A stretch of 30,551 bases of DNA from DATAFF01 sp036257595 (GCA_036257595.1 DATAFF010000160.1:1-30551), one strand, 5' to 3'; numbered from the stretch's first letter, positions 10,129-18,796 are shown. The notes: generated from the letters alone by a model not told the origin. Numbers and translations: made by a program.

Positions 10129-10652
10129 GGCTGCTCCTGGGCCTCGATCAGCCCCTCCGGAGGATCGACCACGATTCGCCGGTTGACGACATCGACCTCG
10201 GGCACCATGGCGGTGACGAACGGGATCAGTATGGTGCCGCGCCGGTCATCGCTCCTGATCTCGAGGAGATCGCCGGCGCCGTAATCCGCTATCGCCGCCA
10301 CCACGCCGAGCAGGTTGCCATCCTTGCGATAAACCGGCAGCCCGATCACGTCGCTGAGATAGACCTCGTCCTCGCCTGGCGGCGGCAGCCGGTCACGCGC
10401 CACATAGAGCATGGAGCCCTTGAGCGCCTCGGCGGCGCCGCGATCGCCGACGCCTTCCAGCGCCGCGATGAACTCCTCTCGGGCCGGCCTGAGCGCCCGG
10501 ATCACGACCTCCCGGCCGCTGTCGCCCAGCGCCACCGCCCCATAAGAAGCTATCGCCTCCGGACGGCCCGTGAAGCTCTTGAGCCGCACCTCGCCGCGCA
10601 CTCCATGAGCACCCGTAATCACGCCAAGGAGCACGCGACTGGCGTTGCTCAT
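10125..10652 (-). CDS. rimM: 16S rRNA-processing protein RimM
   Basis: RimM (175 residues) binds S19 and helps 30S head maturation. The N-terminal domain starts VLLGVITGAHGVRGEVRLKSFT, and the PRC-barrel C-terminal domain contains DEVYLSDVIGLPVY and IPFVTAMVPEVDVVNRRIVV followed by DPPEGL. I start at the ATG at 10652; the frame is open further upstream only as a shadow of rpsP. It lies 17 bases after rpsP and overlaps trmD by four bases. Confidence 0.95.
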   Translation of the reverse strand: MSNASRVLLGVITGAHGVRGEVRLKSFTGRPEAIASYGAVALGDSGREVVIRALRPAREEFIAALEGVGDRGAAEALKGSMLYVARDRLPPPGEDEVYLSDVIGLPVYRKDGNLLGVVAAIADYGAGDLLEIRSDDRRGTILIPFVTAMVPEVDVVNRRIVVDPPEGLIEAQEQP

Positions 10653-10669
10653 CGACGACCCTCCGCGCC

Positions 10670-11041
10670 TCAGGCCTGCGGCTGGGCTTCCGCCTCTTCC
10701 CGCGCCTTCCTGGCCTCGGCTTCCGCCTTCTCGCGCTCGGCCCGCTTCTTGCCCGGCAACGCCTTGGTCGGATTGTTCCGCGCCTGGCGCGGCTTGAGGC
10801 CGGAGGCATCGAGGAACCGCGCCACCCGGTCGGTCGGCTGCGCCCCGACCGACAACCAGTGCTTGACCCGCTCGGTATCGAGCGTCACCCGGTCGGGCGA
10901 CCCCTTCGGCAGGATCGGATTCCACGAGCCGATCTTCTCGATGAAACGACCATCGCGCGGCGCGTTCGAGTCGGCGACCACGATGCGATAATAGGGCCGC
11001 TTCTTGGCACCGCCGCGGGCCAGCCGGATTTTCAGGGTCAT
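10670..11041 (-). CDS. rpsP: 30S ribosomal protein S16
   Basis: S16 (123 residues) is an early assembly protein of the 30S body. The start MTLKIRLARGGAKKRPYYRIVVADS and the blocks PRDGRFIEKIGSWNP and LDTERVKHWLSVGAQPTDRV are diagnostic. The C-terminal 30-40 residues form a Lys/Glu/Ala-rich tail (AEREKAEAEARKAREEAEAQ) that extends past the E. coli protein, as is usual in alphaproteobacteria. GGAG lies nine bases before the ATG. It is 27 bases after ffh. Confidence 0.97.
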   Translation of the reverse strand: MTLKIRLARGGAKKRPYYRIVVADSNAPRDGRFIEKIGSWNPILPKGSPDRVTLDTERVKHWLSVGAQPTDRVARFLDASGLKPRQARNNPTKALPGKKRAEREKAEAEARKAREEAEAQPQA

Positions 11042-11068
11042 GCACGACGCTCCTTCGTTAGGTTGACG

Positions 11069-12640
11069 CTATTTCTTCTTGAACTGGAAACCGGGAAATC
11101 CTGGTCGCCCGCCGCCCGGCGGCTTCGGCAACCCCCCGCCACCGAGTCCGGGCAACAGCCCTCCGGGTGCCCCGAGCCCGGGCAGACCCTTTGGCAGCCC
11201 GCCCTCGAGCGGCAGATTGCGAAGCTCCGGCGGCAGCGCCGTCGGATCGAGGGTCTTGAGCTCGCCCTGCAGCCGCTCGAGCTCGGCCATGTCGACAGCG
11301 GGCTGGCCGCCGCCGAACAGGCTGCCGAGAAGGCCGCCGCGCTGCTTGCCCATCTTCTTCATCATGTCGGCCATCTGCAGATGCATCTTGAGCAGCCGGT
11401 TGATCTCCTGCACCTCGGTCCCGGAGCCCTTGGCGATCCGCTTCTTGCGCGAGGCGTTGAGCACCTTGGGATTGCGCCGCTCGAACAGGGTCATCGAGCC
11501 GATGATCGCCAGCTGACGCCGCAGCACCAGCTTGTCGAGATCGATATTGTCGAGCTGCTTCTTGACCTTGCCCATGCCCGGCAGGAGTCCCATCACGCCC
11601 GACATGCCGCCGAGCTTCTGCAGCTGCTTCAGCTGTTCGGAGAGATCGTCGAGATCGAACGCGCCCTTCTTCATCCGGGCGGCGATCTTCCGCGCCTTCT
11701 CGGCATCGATCTCGAGCGCCGCCTTCTCGACCAGGCTGACGACATCGCCCATGCCGAGAATGCGCCCGGCAATCCGCTCGGGATGGAAATCCTCGAGACC
11801 GTCCAGCCGCTCGCCGGTGCCGATGAGCTTGATCGGCTTGCCGGTCACCGCCCGCATTGCCAGCGCCGCGCCGCCGCGGCCGTCACCATCGACGCGGGTC
11901 AGCACGATGCCGCTGACCCCGACGCGCTCGTCGAAGCTCCGAGCGAGATTGACCGCGTCCTGGCCGGTCAGCGAGTCGGCGACCAGCAGCGTCTCATGCG
12001 GCTTGGCGATGTCCCTGACCTCGACCACCTCGCGCATCAGCGCTTCATCGATATGCTGGCGCCCGGCGGTGTCGAGCATCAGCACGTCGAAACCGCCGCG
12101 CCGCGCCTCGGCGAGCGCCCGCCGCGTGATGTCCACCGCCTTCTCGCCCTTGACGATAGCGAGCGTGTCGACGCCGACCTGGCCCCCGAGAATGGCCAGC
12201 TGCTCCTGGGCCGCCGGCCGCGAGGTGTCGAGCGAGGCCATGAGCACCCGCTTGCGCTCGCGCTCCTTGAGGCGCTTGGCAATCTTCGCCGTGGTCGTGG
12301 TCTTGCCCGACCCCTGCAGGCCGACCATCAGCATGGTCACCGGCGCCGCCGCCTTGAGGTCGAGCGGCACGGCCTCGCGGCCAAGCGTGTCGACCATGGC
12401 GTCATGCACGATCTTGACCACCATCTGCCCGGGCTTGATCGACCGGATGACCTCCTGGCCGATCGCCCGCTGGCGCACCTGGTCGGTGAACGAGCGCACC
12501 ACCTCGAGCGCCACATCGGCCTCGATCAGTGCCCGCCGCACCTCCCGCATCGCCGCATCGACGTCGGCTTCCGACAGCGAGCCACGCCCGGTTAGCCTGT
12601 CGAATATGCCGGAAAGCCGTTCCTGCAGTGTCTCGAACAT
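11069..12640 (-). CDS. ffh: Signal recognition particle protein Ffh (SRP54 GTPase)
   Basis: Ffh (523 residues) binds signal sequences and 4.5S RNA and delivers ribosomes to FtsY at the membrane. The order is N domain (about 1-90), G domain and methionine-rich M domain. G motifs are GLQGSGKT (107-114), DTSRPAA (138-144), DTAGR (190-194) and TRVDGDGRGG (248-257). The M domain has MGLLPGMGKVKKQ, the RNA-contacting IIGSMTLFERRNP and RKKRIAKGSGT. The last 70 or so residues are an unusually Gly/Pro/Leu-rich tail ending in FQFKKK. It heads the ffh-rpsP-rimM-trmD-rplS block. The 215 bases upstream hold the likely promoter and, further away, repeat copy 3. Confidence 0.97.
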   Translation of the reverse strand: MFETLQERLSGIFDRLTGRGSLSEADVDAAMREVRRALIEADVALEVVRSFTDQVRQRAIGQEVIRSIKPGQMVVKIVHDAMVDTLGREAVPLDLKAAAPVTMLMVGLQGSGKTTTTAKIAKRLKERERKRVLMASLDTSRPAAQEQLAILGGQVGVDTLAIVKGEKAVDITRRALAEARRGGFDVLMLDTAGRQHIDEALMREVVEVRDIAKPHETLLVADSLTGQDAVNLARSFDERVGVSGIVLTRVDGDGRGGAALAMRAVTGKPIKLIGTGERLDGLEDFHPERIAGRILGMGDVVSLVEKAALEIDAEKARKIAARMKKGAFDLDDLSEQLKQLQKLGGMSGVMGLLPGMGKVKKQLDNIDLDKLVLRRQLAIIGSMTLFERRNPKVLNASRKKRIAKGSGTEVQEINRLLKMHLQMADMMKKMGKQRGGLLGSLFGGGQPAVDMAELERLQGELKTLDPTALPPELRNLPLEGGLPKGLPGLGAPGGLLPGLGGGGLPKPPGGGRPGFPGFQFKKK

Positions 12641-12810
12641 TCTGTCCTGCTCTCTTACGGAAGCCTCAAATGCCTATCGCACCCGCGGGCGAGCATCGCT
12701 GGCGGGTGTTGACCGACGCCCCTCCCGGTGCCGATGCACCATGTGAGCGACGGTAGAAGAGCGTTCAAGCGCCTTCCGGAATTTGCCGGGTTCTAGGCCA
12801 AGTGAGGCCC

Positions 12811-12877
12811 GTAGGCAATAGGCAGTAGGCCGTGAGCGGCGCCCTTCCCGACTGCCTACTGCCTACCGCCTACCGCC
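12811..12877. repeat. Dispersed heptamer palindrome, copy 3 (at the 3' end of the MDR oxidoreductase gene)
   Basis: Bases 12811-12826 pair with 12851-12866 with one A-C mismatch (15 of 16). The loop contains GGCCGTGAGCGGCG (12828-12841), the same core as copies 1, 4 and 6 with two changes. The last six codons and the stop (12856-12858) of the oxidoreductase gene lie inside the right arm. The element lies between that gene and ffh, which is transcribed in the same direction. Confidence 0.88.
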
Positions 12878-13842
12878 AAGATCACCTTCCCCTGCGCCTC
12901 GCGCCGCGACAGCACGCCGAGCGCCGCCGCGGCCTCCTCGAGCGGGAAAACCCGGTCGATCCGCGGCCGGATCTGTCCCGAGTCGCACAATTCCGCGAGT
13001 TTCGCCATATTCGCCCGGTGCTTGTCGGGCTCGCGCGCAACGTGATCGCCCCAGAACACCCCGACCACCGCGCAACCCTTCAGCAACACGAGATTGAGCG
13101 GGATCTTGGGGATCGTTCCCGAGGCAAAGCCGATCACCAGGAACCGCCCGTCCCAGCCGGTGGCGCGCAAGGCCGCCTCCGACAGCGTCCCCCCGACCGG
13201 GTCATAAACCACATCGACGCCCCGGCCGTCGGTCAGCCGCTTGAGCTCATCCCGCAGCTCGACCTGCGAGTAATTGACCACCTCGTCGGCGCCGAGCAGT
13301 CGGCAAACCGCAAGCTTGTCCTCCGACGAGGCGCAGGCGATGACCCGCGCCCCCATCGCCTTGCCAAGCTCGATTGCCGCCTGGCCGACTCCGCCCGATG
13401 CCCCGAGGACCGCCAACGTCTCGCCAGGCCTGAGCTCCGCCCGATCATGCAGCGCGTGGAAGGTCGTGCCAAAGGTGACGATGAGCCCGGCCGCCTCCTC
13501 GAAGGAGATCGACGGCGGCATCGCGGCCAGCGCGCTGGCCGGCACTGCGACTTCCTCGCGCGCCGCCCCCCAGCCGCAAAAGCCCATCACCCGGTCGCCC
13601 GGCTTCACCTGGCGGACCTCCGAGCCGGTCGACTTGACGATGCCGGCGAACTCGGCCGCCGGCGAGAATGGCGGATCGGGCTTGTACTGGTACTTGCCTT
13701 CGATGATCAGAGTGTCGAAGAAGTTGAGCCCGGCCGCCCTGACCGCAACCACCGCCTCGCCCGGTCCCGGCACCGGCGGCGGCAACTCCTCCACCACCAG
13801 CTTGCTCGCCGGTCCGAGCTCCTTGCACAGCACAGCCTTCAT
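12856..13842 (-). CDS. NADPH:quinone oxidoreductase family protein (zinc-independent MDR superfamily)
   Basis: This 328-residue protein is a medium-chain dehydrogenase/reductase of the quinone-oxidoreductase type. An N-terminal GroES-like domain (about 1-120) with AAGLNFFDTLIIEGKYQ and FAGIVKSTGSEV is followed by a Rossmann domain with GASGGVGQAA (147-156). The absence of the zinc-ligand cysteines of alcohol dehydrogenases places it among quinone reductase-like enzymes; the substrate is unknown. I start at the ATG at 13842 (MKAVLCKELG), preceded by GGGG; an in-frame start at 13914 adds 24 unrelated residues. The C-terminal residues AVGGRQ and the stop are encoded by repeat copy 3. Confidence 0.88.
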   Translation of the reverse strand: MKAVLCKELGPASKLVVEELPPPVPGPGEAVVAVRAAGLNFFDTLIIEGKYQYKPDPPFSPAAEFAGIVKSTGSEVRQVKPGDRVMGFCGWGAAREEVAVPASALAAMPPSISFEEAAGLIVTFGTTFHALHDRAELRPGETLAVLGASGGVGQAAIELGKAMGARVIACASSEDKLAVCRLLGADEVVNYSQVELRDELKRLTDGRGVDVVYDPVGGTLSEAALRATGWDGRFLVIGFASGTIPKIPLNLVLLKGCAVVGVFWGDHVAREPDKHRANMAKLAELCDSGQIRPRIDRVFPLEEAAAALGVLSRREAQGKVILAVGGRQ

Positions 13843-13989
13843 GAAGCACCCCCTGAAACCGCTTTTGCGTGGTCCTGATAGAGCTTTCTTCTGTGTCAGG
13901 AAATCCCTGCCCAAATCTCGTCAGAATTGCCCCTAGCCTGTAGGCTGGTGCGGGGGGTGGCCGCACGATTCATTCGGAGTCGAGGGATC

Positions 13990-14520
13990 ATGCGCGGCGC
14001 TGTCAGCCTGATCGGAGTTGTCGGAAGTTGCGGTCTGGTCCTTGCTGCGCCGGCAGCAGCGGCGCAGACGGCGGACAAGGCCCAGCCCAAGCCGTCGCTT
14101 GTCGGCGAGTTCAGCGACTGGGCAGCCTACAGCTACAAGACGCCGACCGGCGAGGTCTGCTACATCGTCTCCCAGCCCAAGAAATCCGAGCCGGATGGGG
14201 CCAAGCGCGACCCCGTGTTCTTCCTCGTCACCCACCGCCCTGGTGACAATGTCCGCAATGAGGTCAACACCATCATCGGCTACGCCTTCAAGAAGGAATC
14301 GACCGCCACCCTGACCATCGACGGCGACGACTACAACCTGTTCACCAAGGGCGACGGCGCCTGGTCGGATTCCAAGGATGCGACGATTGTCGGCGCCATG
14401 AAGAAGGGCAAGAAGATGGAGGTGAAGGGCACCTCCTGGCGCGGCACCTCCACCACCGACAGCTACTCGCTGTCCGGTGTGAAGCAGGCGATGGAGAAGA
14501 TCGATCAGCAATGCAAATAG
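13990..14520 (+). CDS. Invasion-associated locus B (IalB) family secreted protein
   Basis: The 176-residue product starts with a Sec signal peptide: basic MRGAV, a hydrophobic core and an Ala-rich cleavage region (LAAPAAAA-Q, near residue 22). The mature part has FSDWAAYSY, GEVCYIVSQP, the RDPVFFLVTHRPGDNVRNEV block and the YSLSGVKQAMEKIDQQCK end, which match the IalB family. The two cysteines (in EVCYI and at QQC) may form a disulfide. IalB proteins are common in free-living Hyphomicrobiales and their role is unclear, so the name does not prove virulence. GAGGGA precedes the ATG. An earlier in-frame start at 13927 would destroy the signal peptide. Confidence 0.88.
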   Translation: MRGAVSLIGVVGSCGLVLAAPAAAAQTADKAQPKPSLVGEFSDWAAYSYKTPTGEVCYIVSQPKKSEPDGAKRDPVFFLVTHRPGDNVRNEVNTIIGYAFKKESTATLTIDGDDYNLFTKGDGAWSDSKDATIVGAMKKGKKMEVKGTSWRGTSTTDSYSLSGVKQAMEKIDQQCK

Positions 14521-14598
14521 ATTCGGCGCTCGCATTTCCGCGAATTTCCACTATGTAAGGCATTGAATCCGAGGACTGATCCTCGCTTCCTGGTGCCC

Positions 14599-15762
14599 AT
14601 GAATCACGCTTCGAGAGAACAGCCCCTGCCGCTGGTCGGCCTGACCCGCGACCGCTTGCCCGCCGCGATGGCTGATGCCGATATCCCGGAGCGCCAGCGG
14701 CGGATGCGGGCGTCGCAGCTCTGGCGATGGATCTACAATCGGGGTGCCGTGTCCTTTGCCGCCATGACCGATATCGGCAAGGAGCTGCGGACGCGTTTCG
14801 CTGAAATCTATACGCTCGACCGCCCGGAGGTCGTCACCGAGCAGATCTCCGCCGACGGCACTCGCAAATGGCTGCTTCGGCTTGCCGCCGACGAGCGTGG
14901 CCAGCGCCATGAGATCGAGACCGTCTACATCCCCGAGGAGGACCGCGGCACGCTCTGCATCTCGAGCCAGGTCGGCTGCACCCTGACCTGCAGCTTCTGC
15001 CATACCGGCACCCAGAAGCTGGTGCGCAACCTTGACGCCGGCGAGATCGTCGGCCAGGTGCTCGTGGCCCGCGACCGTCTGGGCGAGTGGCCGGGCCAGC
15101 CCGGGAAGGACGCCGCCCCCGACCAGCGCGCCATCACCAATGTCGTGCTGATGGGCATGGGCGAGCCGCTCTACAATTTCGATGCGGTGCGCGACGCCAT
15201 CGCCATCATCGCCGATGGCGACGGCCTCGCCATCTCCAAGCGCCGCATCACCCTCTCGACCTCCGGTGTCGTGCCCGAGATCGTCCGGGCCGGCGACGAG
15301 ATCGGCGCGATGCTCGCCATCTCGCTCCACGCCACCACCGATGCCGTGCGCGACCGCCTGGTGCCGCTCAACCGCAAATACCCGATCGAGGCGCTGCTTT
15401 CCGCCTGCCGCGCCTATCCCGGCCTGTCCAATGCACGGCGCATCACCTTCGAATATGTGATGTTGAAGGGCGTCAATGACGGCCTCGAGGACGCCAAGCG
15501 GCTGGTCAAGCTGCTCAAAGGCATCCCCGCCAAGGTCAATCTCATCCCCTTCAATCCCTGGCCGGGCTCTGCCTACGAATGCTCCGACGGCGAGACCATC
15601 GAGCGTTTCGCCGCGGTGCTGAACCGCGCCGGCTATGCGAGCCCGGTGCGCACCCCCCGCGGCCGCGACATCCTCGCCGCCTGCGGCCAGCTCAAATCCG
15701 CCTCCGAGCGGCTGCGCGCCCGCGAGCGCCAGGCCCTGGCCGCTCTGGCCGCTGTTGAATAG
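14599..15762 (+). CDS. rlmN: Dual-specificity RNA methyltransferase (23S A2503 / tRNA A37 C2-methyltransferase)
   Basis: RlmN is a radical-SAM enzyme that methylates C2 of A2503 in 23S rRNA and A37 of some tRNAs. From the ATG at 14599 (387 residues), the 4Fe-4S cysteines are C127, C131 and C134 in CTLTCSFC, the helper cysteine is C120 and the methyl-carrying cysteine is C362 in RGRDILAACGQLK. Other family blocks are VLMGMGEPLYNFD, ITLSTSGVVPEI, SLHATTD and NLIPFNPWPGS. A TTG at 14563 could extend the protein by 12 residues but has poor ribosome-site spacing; neither start has a strong Shine-Dalgarno match. Confidence 0.94.
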   Translation: MNHASREQPLPLVGLTRDRLPAAMADADIPERQRRMRASQLWRWIYNRGAVSFAAMTDIGKELRTRFAEIYTLDRPEVVTEQISADGTRKWLLRLAADERGQRHEIETVYIPEEDRGTLCISSQVGCTLTCSFCHTGTQKLVRNLDAGEIVGQVLVARDRLGEWPGQPGKDAAPDQRAITNVVLMGMGEPLYNFDAVRDAIAIIADGDGLAISKRRITLSTSGVVPEIVRAGDEIGAMLAISLHATTDAVRDRLVPLNRKYPIEALLSACRAYPGLSNARRITFEYVMLKGVNDGLEDAKRLVKLLKGIPAKVNLIPFNPWPGSAYECSDGETIERFAAVLNRAGYASPVRTPRGRDILAACGQLKSASERLRARERQALAALAAVE

Positions 15763-15818
15763 TCGCGGCGGAAACGATAGAGTACAAACAGAGAACGCCT
15801 CATCAGGCAAAGAACGCG

Positions 15819-18122
15819 ATGACACCCCTTTCCGCTGCCGCCGATCCGATCTCGCGCGAGATCTGGGACCTCAAATATCGCCTCAAATCCGATGGCGGGG
15901 CGCCGCTCGAGCCGTCGGTGGAGGCCACCTGGCAGCGGGTCGCCCGGGCGCTGGCTGCTGCCGAGGCGCCGGACCGCCGCGCTTATTGGGAAGAAGAGTT
16001 CCAGGCCGTCATGGAGAACCACCGCTTTCTCCCCGCCGGCCGGATCCTCGCTGGCGCCGGCACCGGCCGCCGCGTCACCCTGTTCAACTGCTTCGTCATG
16101 GGCGCCATTCCCGACTCGATGGACGGGATCTTCGATGGCCTGAAGGAAGCCGCCCTGACCATGCAGCAGGGCGGCGGCATCGGCCATGATTTCTCGACGC
16201 TTCGGCCCAAGGGCGCGCCGGTGCGCGGTGTCGGCGCCGATGCCTCGGGTCCCTTGAGCTTCATGGACGTCTGGGACTCCATGTGCCGCACCATCATGTC
16301 GGCGGGCTCGCGCCGCGGCGCCATGATGGGGACGCTCCGCTGCGACCATCCTGATATCGAGGCCTTCATCGCCGCCAAGCGCGATCCGGCGCGCTTGCGC
16401 ATGTTCAACCTCTCGGTCCTGGTGACCGACGCCTTCATGGCCGCGGTCAAGAACGATGCCGACTGGCCGCTGGTCTTCGCCGGAGAGGTCTATCGCACGG
16501 TCCGCGCCCGCGACCTCTGGGACCAGATCATGCGCGCCACCTATGACGTCGCCGAGCCCGGCGTCATCTTCATCGATCGCATCAATGCCGCGAACAATCT
16601 CGCCTATTGCGAGACCATCCAGGCGACCAATCCCTGTGGCGAGCAGCCCTTGCCGCCCTATGGCGCCTGCCTCCTCGGCGCCATCAACCTCGCCCGCTTC
16701 ATCGAGCGGCCCTTCACCGCCGAGGCGGGGCTCGACACCTCAGGCGTCGAGGCGACCGCCGCCACTGCCGTGCGCCTCCTCGACAATGTCATCGATGTCT
16801 CCGCCTATCCTTTGCCGGAGCAGGCGGCGGAGGCCCAGAGCAAACGCCGCATCGGCCTCGGCATCACCGGCCTTGCCGACGCCCTCGCAATGTGCGGCCT
16901 GCGCTATGGCAGTCCCGAGGCGGCCGACCGCGCCTCCGCCTGGATGGCAGCGATCGAGGCCGCCGCCTATCGCGCCAGCATCGCCCTTGCCCGCGAGAAG
17001 GGAGCGTTCCCGCTGTTCGACGCTGGTCCCTATCTCGCATCGGGCCATGCGAGGACCCTCCCTCGCGAGATCCGCGCCGCCATCCGCCGCGACGGCATCC
17101 GCAATGCGCTCCTCACCACCGTCGCCCCGACCGGCACCATCTCGCTCTTCGCCGGCAATGTCTCGAGCGGCGTCGAGCCGATCTTTGCGCTGCGCTACGA
17201 CCGCAAGATCCTCGAGGCCGATGGCAGCCGCCGCCAGGAGACCGTCGAGGACTATGCGGTGCGGGCCTATCGCGCGCTGCATGGCGGCGATGCGCCTTTG
17301 CCGGCGGCCTTCGTCACCGCCGCCGACCTCACCCCCGCCGAGCATCTCAGAATGCAGGTGGCGCTGCAGAAGCACGTCGATTCGTCGATCTCCAAGACCA
17401 TCAACTGCCCGGCCGACATCAGTTTCGAGGCGTTCCGGCGCGTCTATGAGGAGGCCTATGATCTCGGGCTCAAGGGCTGCACCACCTACCGGCCGAACGC
17501 GGTCACCGGCGCGGTGCTGACCGCCGCCGTGGCGAGCCCGCCGCCTCCGCTGGCAGCCAGTCCCGAGTCCGCCGTTCCCGAGCCGGGCGACCAGGGCGTC
17601 GTCTGGATGCGCCAGCCGCTCGCCCGGAGCGCCGTCCTCCCCGGCTTCACCTACAAGATCAAATGGCCCGACTCCGACCACGCGATCTACATCACCATCA
17701 ACGACATTGAGGAGCAGGGGCGCCGCCGCCCGTTCGAGATTTTCATCAATTCCAAGAATATGGAGCACTACGCCTGGACCGTCGCTCTCACCCGCATGAT
17801 CTCGGCGGTGTTCCGTCGCGGCGGTGACATCGCCTTCGTCGTCGAGGAGCTCAAGGCGGTGTTCGACCCGCGGGGCGGCCAGTGGCTCGACGGCCGCTAC
17901 GTGCCGAGCCTCCTGGCGGCGATCGGCGGCATCATCGAGAAACATCTGGTCGACCAGGGCTTCATTCGCAAGGACGGCGCAGCCGACCAGCCCCCGCCGC
18001 CCCTGACCCGCGCCGTCGCGGCCGGGCGTGTTGCCCAATGTCCGAAATGCGGTGAAGCGGCGCTGGCCTTCCAGGAGGGTTGCGCCACCTGCCTCTCCTG
18101 CGGTCACTCGACCTGCAGCTAG
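15819..18122 (+). CDS. nrdJ: Adenosylcobalamin-dependent (class II) ribonucleotide reductase
   Basis: NrdJ (767 residues) reduces ribonucleotides with a B12-generated thiyl radical and needs neither oxygen nor a second subunit. The NPCGE motif is at 271-275, with the thiyl cysteine at C273; the redox pair is C91 and C284, at the expected +11 spacing from C273. The segment TVAPTGTISLFAGNVSSGVEP and the SSISKTINCPADIS stretch are conserved. Residues about 600-705 form a TSCPD-type domain, and the C-terminus has a cysteine tail (C741, C744, C755, C758, C761, C766) likely used to re-reduce the active site and to bind metal. This is the short form of about 750 residues and not the longer form of about 1,200. 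It ends 11 bases from the convergent membrane protein. Confidence 0.94.
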   Translation: MTPLSAAADPISREIWDLKYRLKSDGGAPLEPSVEATWQRVARALAAAEAPDRRAYWEEEFQAVMENHRFLPAGRILAGAGTGRRVTLFNCFVMGAIPDSMDGIFDGLKEAALTMQQGGGIGHDFSTLRPKGAPVRGVGADASGPLSFMDVWDSMCRTIMSAGSRRGAMMGTLRCDHPDIEAFIAAKRDPARLRMFNLSVLVTDAFMAAVKNDADWPLVFAGEVYRTVRARDLWDQIMRATYDVAEPGVIFIDRINAANNLAYCETIQATNPCGEQPLPPYGACLLGAINLARFIERPFTAEAGLDTSGVEATAATAVRLLDNVIDVSAYPLPEQAAEAQSKRRIGLGITGLADALAMCGLRYGSPEAADRASAWMAAIEAAAYRASIALAREKGAFPLFDAGPYLASGHARTLPREIRAAIRRDGIRNALLTTVAPTGTISLFAGNVSSGVEPIFALRYDRKILEADGSRRQETVEDYAVRAYRALHGGDAPLPAAFVTAADLTPAEHLRMQVALQKHVDSSISKTINCPADISFEAFRRVYEEAYDLGLKGCTTYRPNAVTGAVLTAAVASPPPPLAASPESAVPEPGDQGVVWMRQPLARSAVLPGFTYKIKWPDSDHAIYITINDIEEQGRRRPFEIFINSKNMEHYAWTVALTRMISAVFRRGGDIAFVVEELKAVFDPRGGQWLDGRYVPSLLAAIGGIIEKHLVDQGFIRKDGAADQPPPPLTRAVAAGRVAQCPKCGEAALAFQEGCATCLSCGHSTCS

Positions 18123-18133
18123 AGCTTCATGCC

Positions 18134-18532
18134 CTAAGGCTCGAACGCGATGTCGCGCCGCGCCGTCCTGATCGACACCGTGTAGCCGGCCACCACATCG
18201 ATCAGGCAGATCGTCGTGAGGATGAGGAACACCGCCGTTCCCGCCTCCCGCACGATCAGGAACTCGACCAGCGCCACGATGAACACCGCCGTCGACATCA
18301 TGTGATCGAGAATGGTCGAGGTGGCGGAGCGTGCCGATTTCAGCACCTCGATGAACAGCACGACAAGCCCGAGCAGAATGATGAGATCGCCGACCGTGAC
18401 GCTCATCACCGCTCTCGAGATCATCGGCACCGAGAACACCGTGTCGTTTAGCGCCGTCGCCGACAGGAACACGATCAAATTGTAGACGAGGATGACGACG
18501 ACCAGGAACGGAAAGGCGACCGCGAACTGCAT
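18134..18532 (-). CDS. Small four-helix membrane protein of unknown function
   Basis: I do not recognise a family. The 132-residue protein is strongly hydrophobic with four predicted membrane spans (about 3-25, 46-66, 76-94 and 99-120). Short loops contain ATALNDTVFSVPMISR and KSARSATSTILDHM, and the C-terminus is polar (IRTARRDIAFEP). It starts seven bases after the rpmF stop, so it is probably co-transcribed with rpmF, and it ends 11 bases from the nrdJ stop on the other strand. The hydrophobic-codon pattern and spacing support a real gene. A phosphate-starvation PsiE-like or similar small integral membrane fold is possible but not shown. Confidence 0.75.
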   Translation of the reverse strand: MQFAVAFPFLVVVILVYNLIVFLSATALNDTVFSVPMISRAVMSVTVGDLIILLGLVVLFIEVLKSARSATSTILDHMMSTAVFIVALVEFLIVREAGTAVFLILTTICLIDVVAGYTVSIRTARRDIAFEP

Positions 18533-18539
18533 GCGACGC

Positions 18540-18725
18540 TCAGAACTCGCTCTTTGGCTCCAGCACCTTCCGGCCGCGATACATCCCGGTCTTCAGGTCG
18601 ATATGATGCGGCCGGTGCAGCTCGCCCGTCTGCTTGTTCTCGACATAGGTCGCCTTGGCCATCTTGTGGCCGGAACGGCGCATGCCGCGCTTGGACGGCG
18701 AGGTTTTTTTCTTCGGCACAGCCAT
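18540..18725 (-). CDS. rpmF: 50S ribosomal protein L32
   Basis: L32 (61 residues) begins MAVPKKKTSPSKRGMRRSGH, the near-universal start, and continues with TYVENKQTGELHRPHHIDLKTGMYRGRKVL. The zinc-binding cysteines of some L32 proteins are absent, so this is the Cys-free alphaproteobacterial form. GGAG lies upstream of the ATG. It follows mtgA by 71 bases and precedes the small membrane protein by seven. Confidence 0.97.
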   Translation of the reverse strand: MAVPKKKTSPSKRGMRRSGHKMAKATYVENKQTGELHRPHHIDLKTGMYRGRKVLEPKSEF

Positions 18726-18796
18726 CGGTCATCTCCAACGCATGGGCCCCTTGACGGTGGCCCCGCAAACTCGGAGGCGGCTTATACAGGCGGCAG

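Noticed and set aside
10859..12595. Plus-strand open frame opposite ffh (578 codons)
   Set aside because: It is an antisense shadow produced by codon bias; the ffh frame on the minus strand carries all GTPase motifs.
13990..14520. IalB-like protein as evidence of a pathogen
   Set aside because: IalB-family proteins are widespread in free-living Hyphomicrobiales; no other virulence genes are in the window.
16740..18107. Minus-strand open frame of 455 codons opposite nrdJ
   Set aside because: It is antisense to the well-supported nrdJ and shows only low-complexity Gly/Ala/Asp/Arg sequence.
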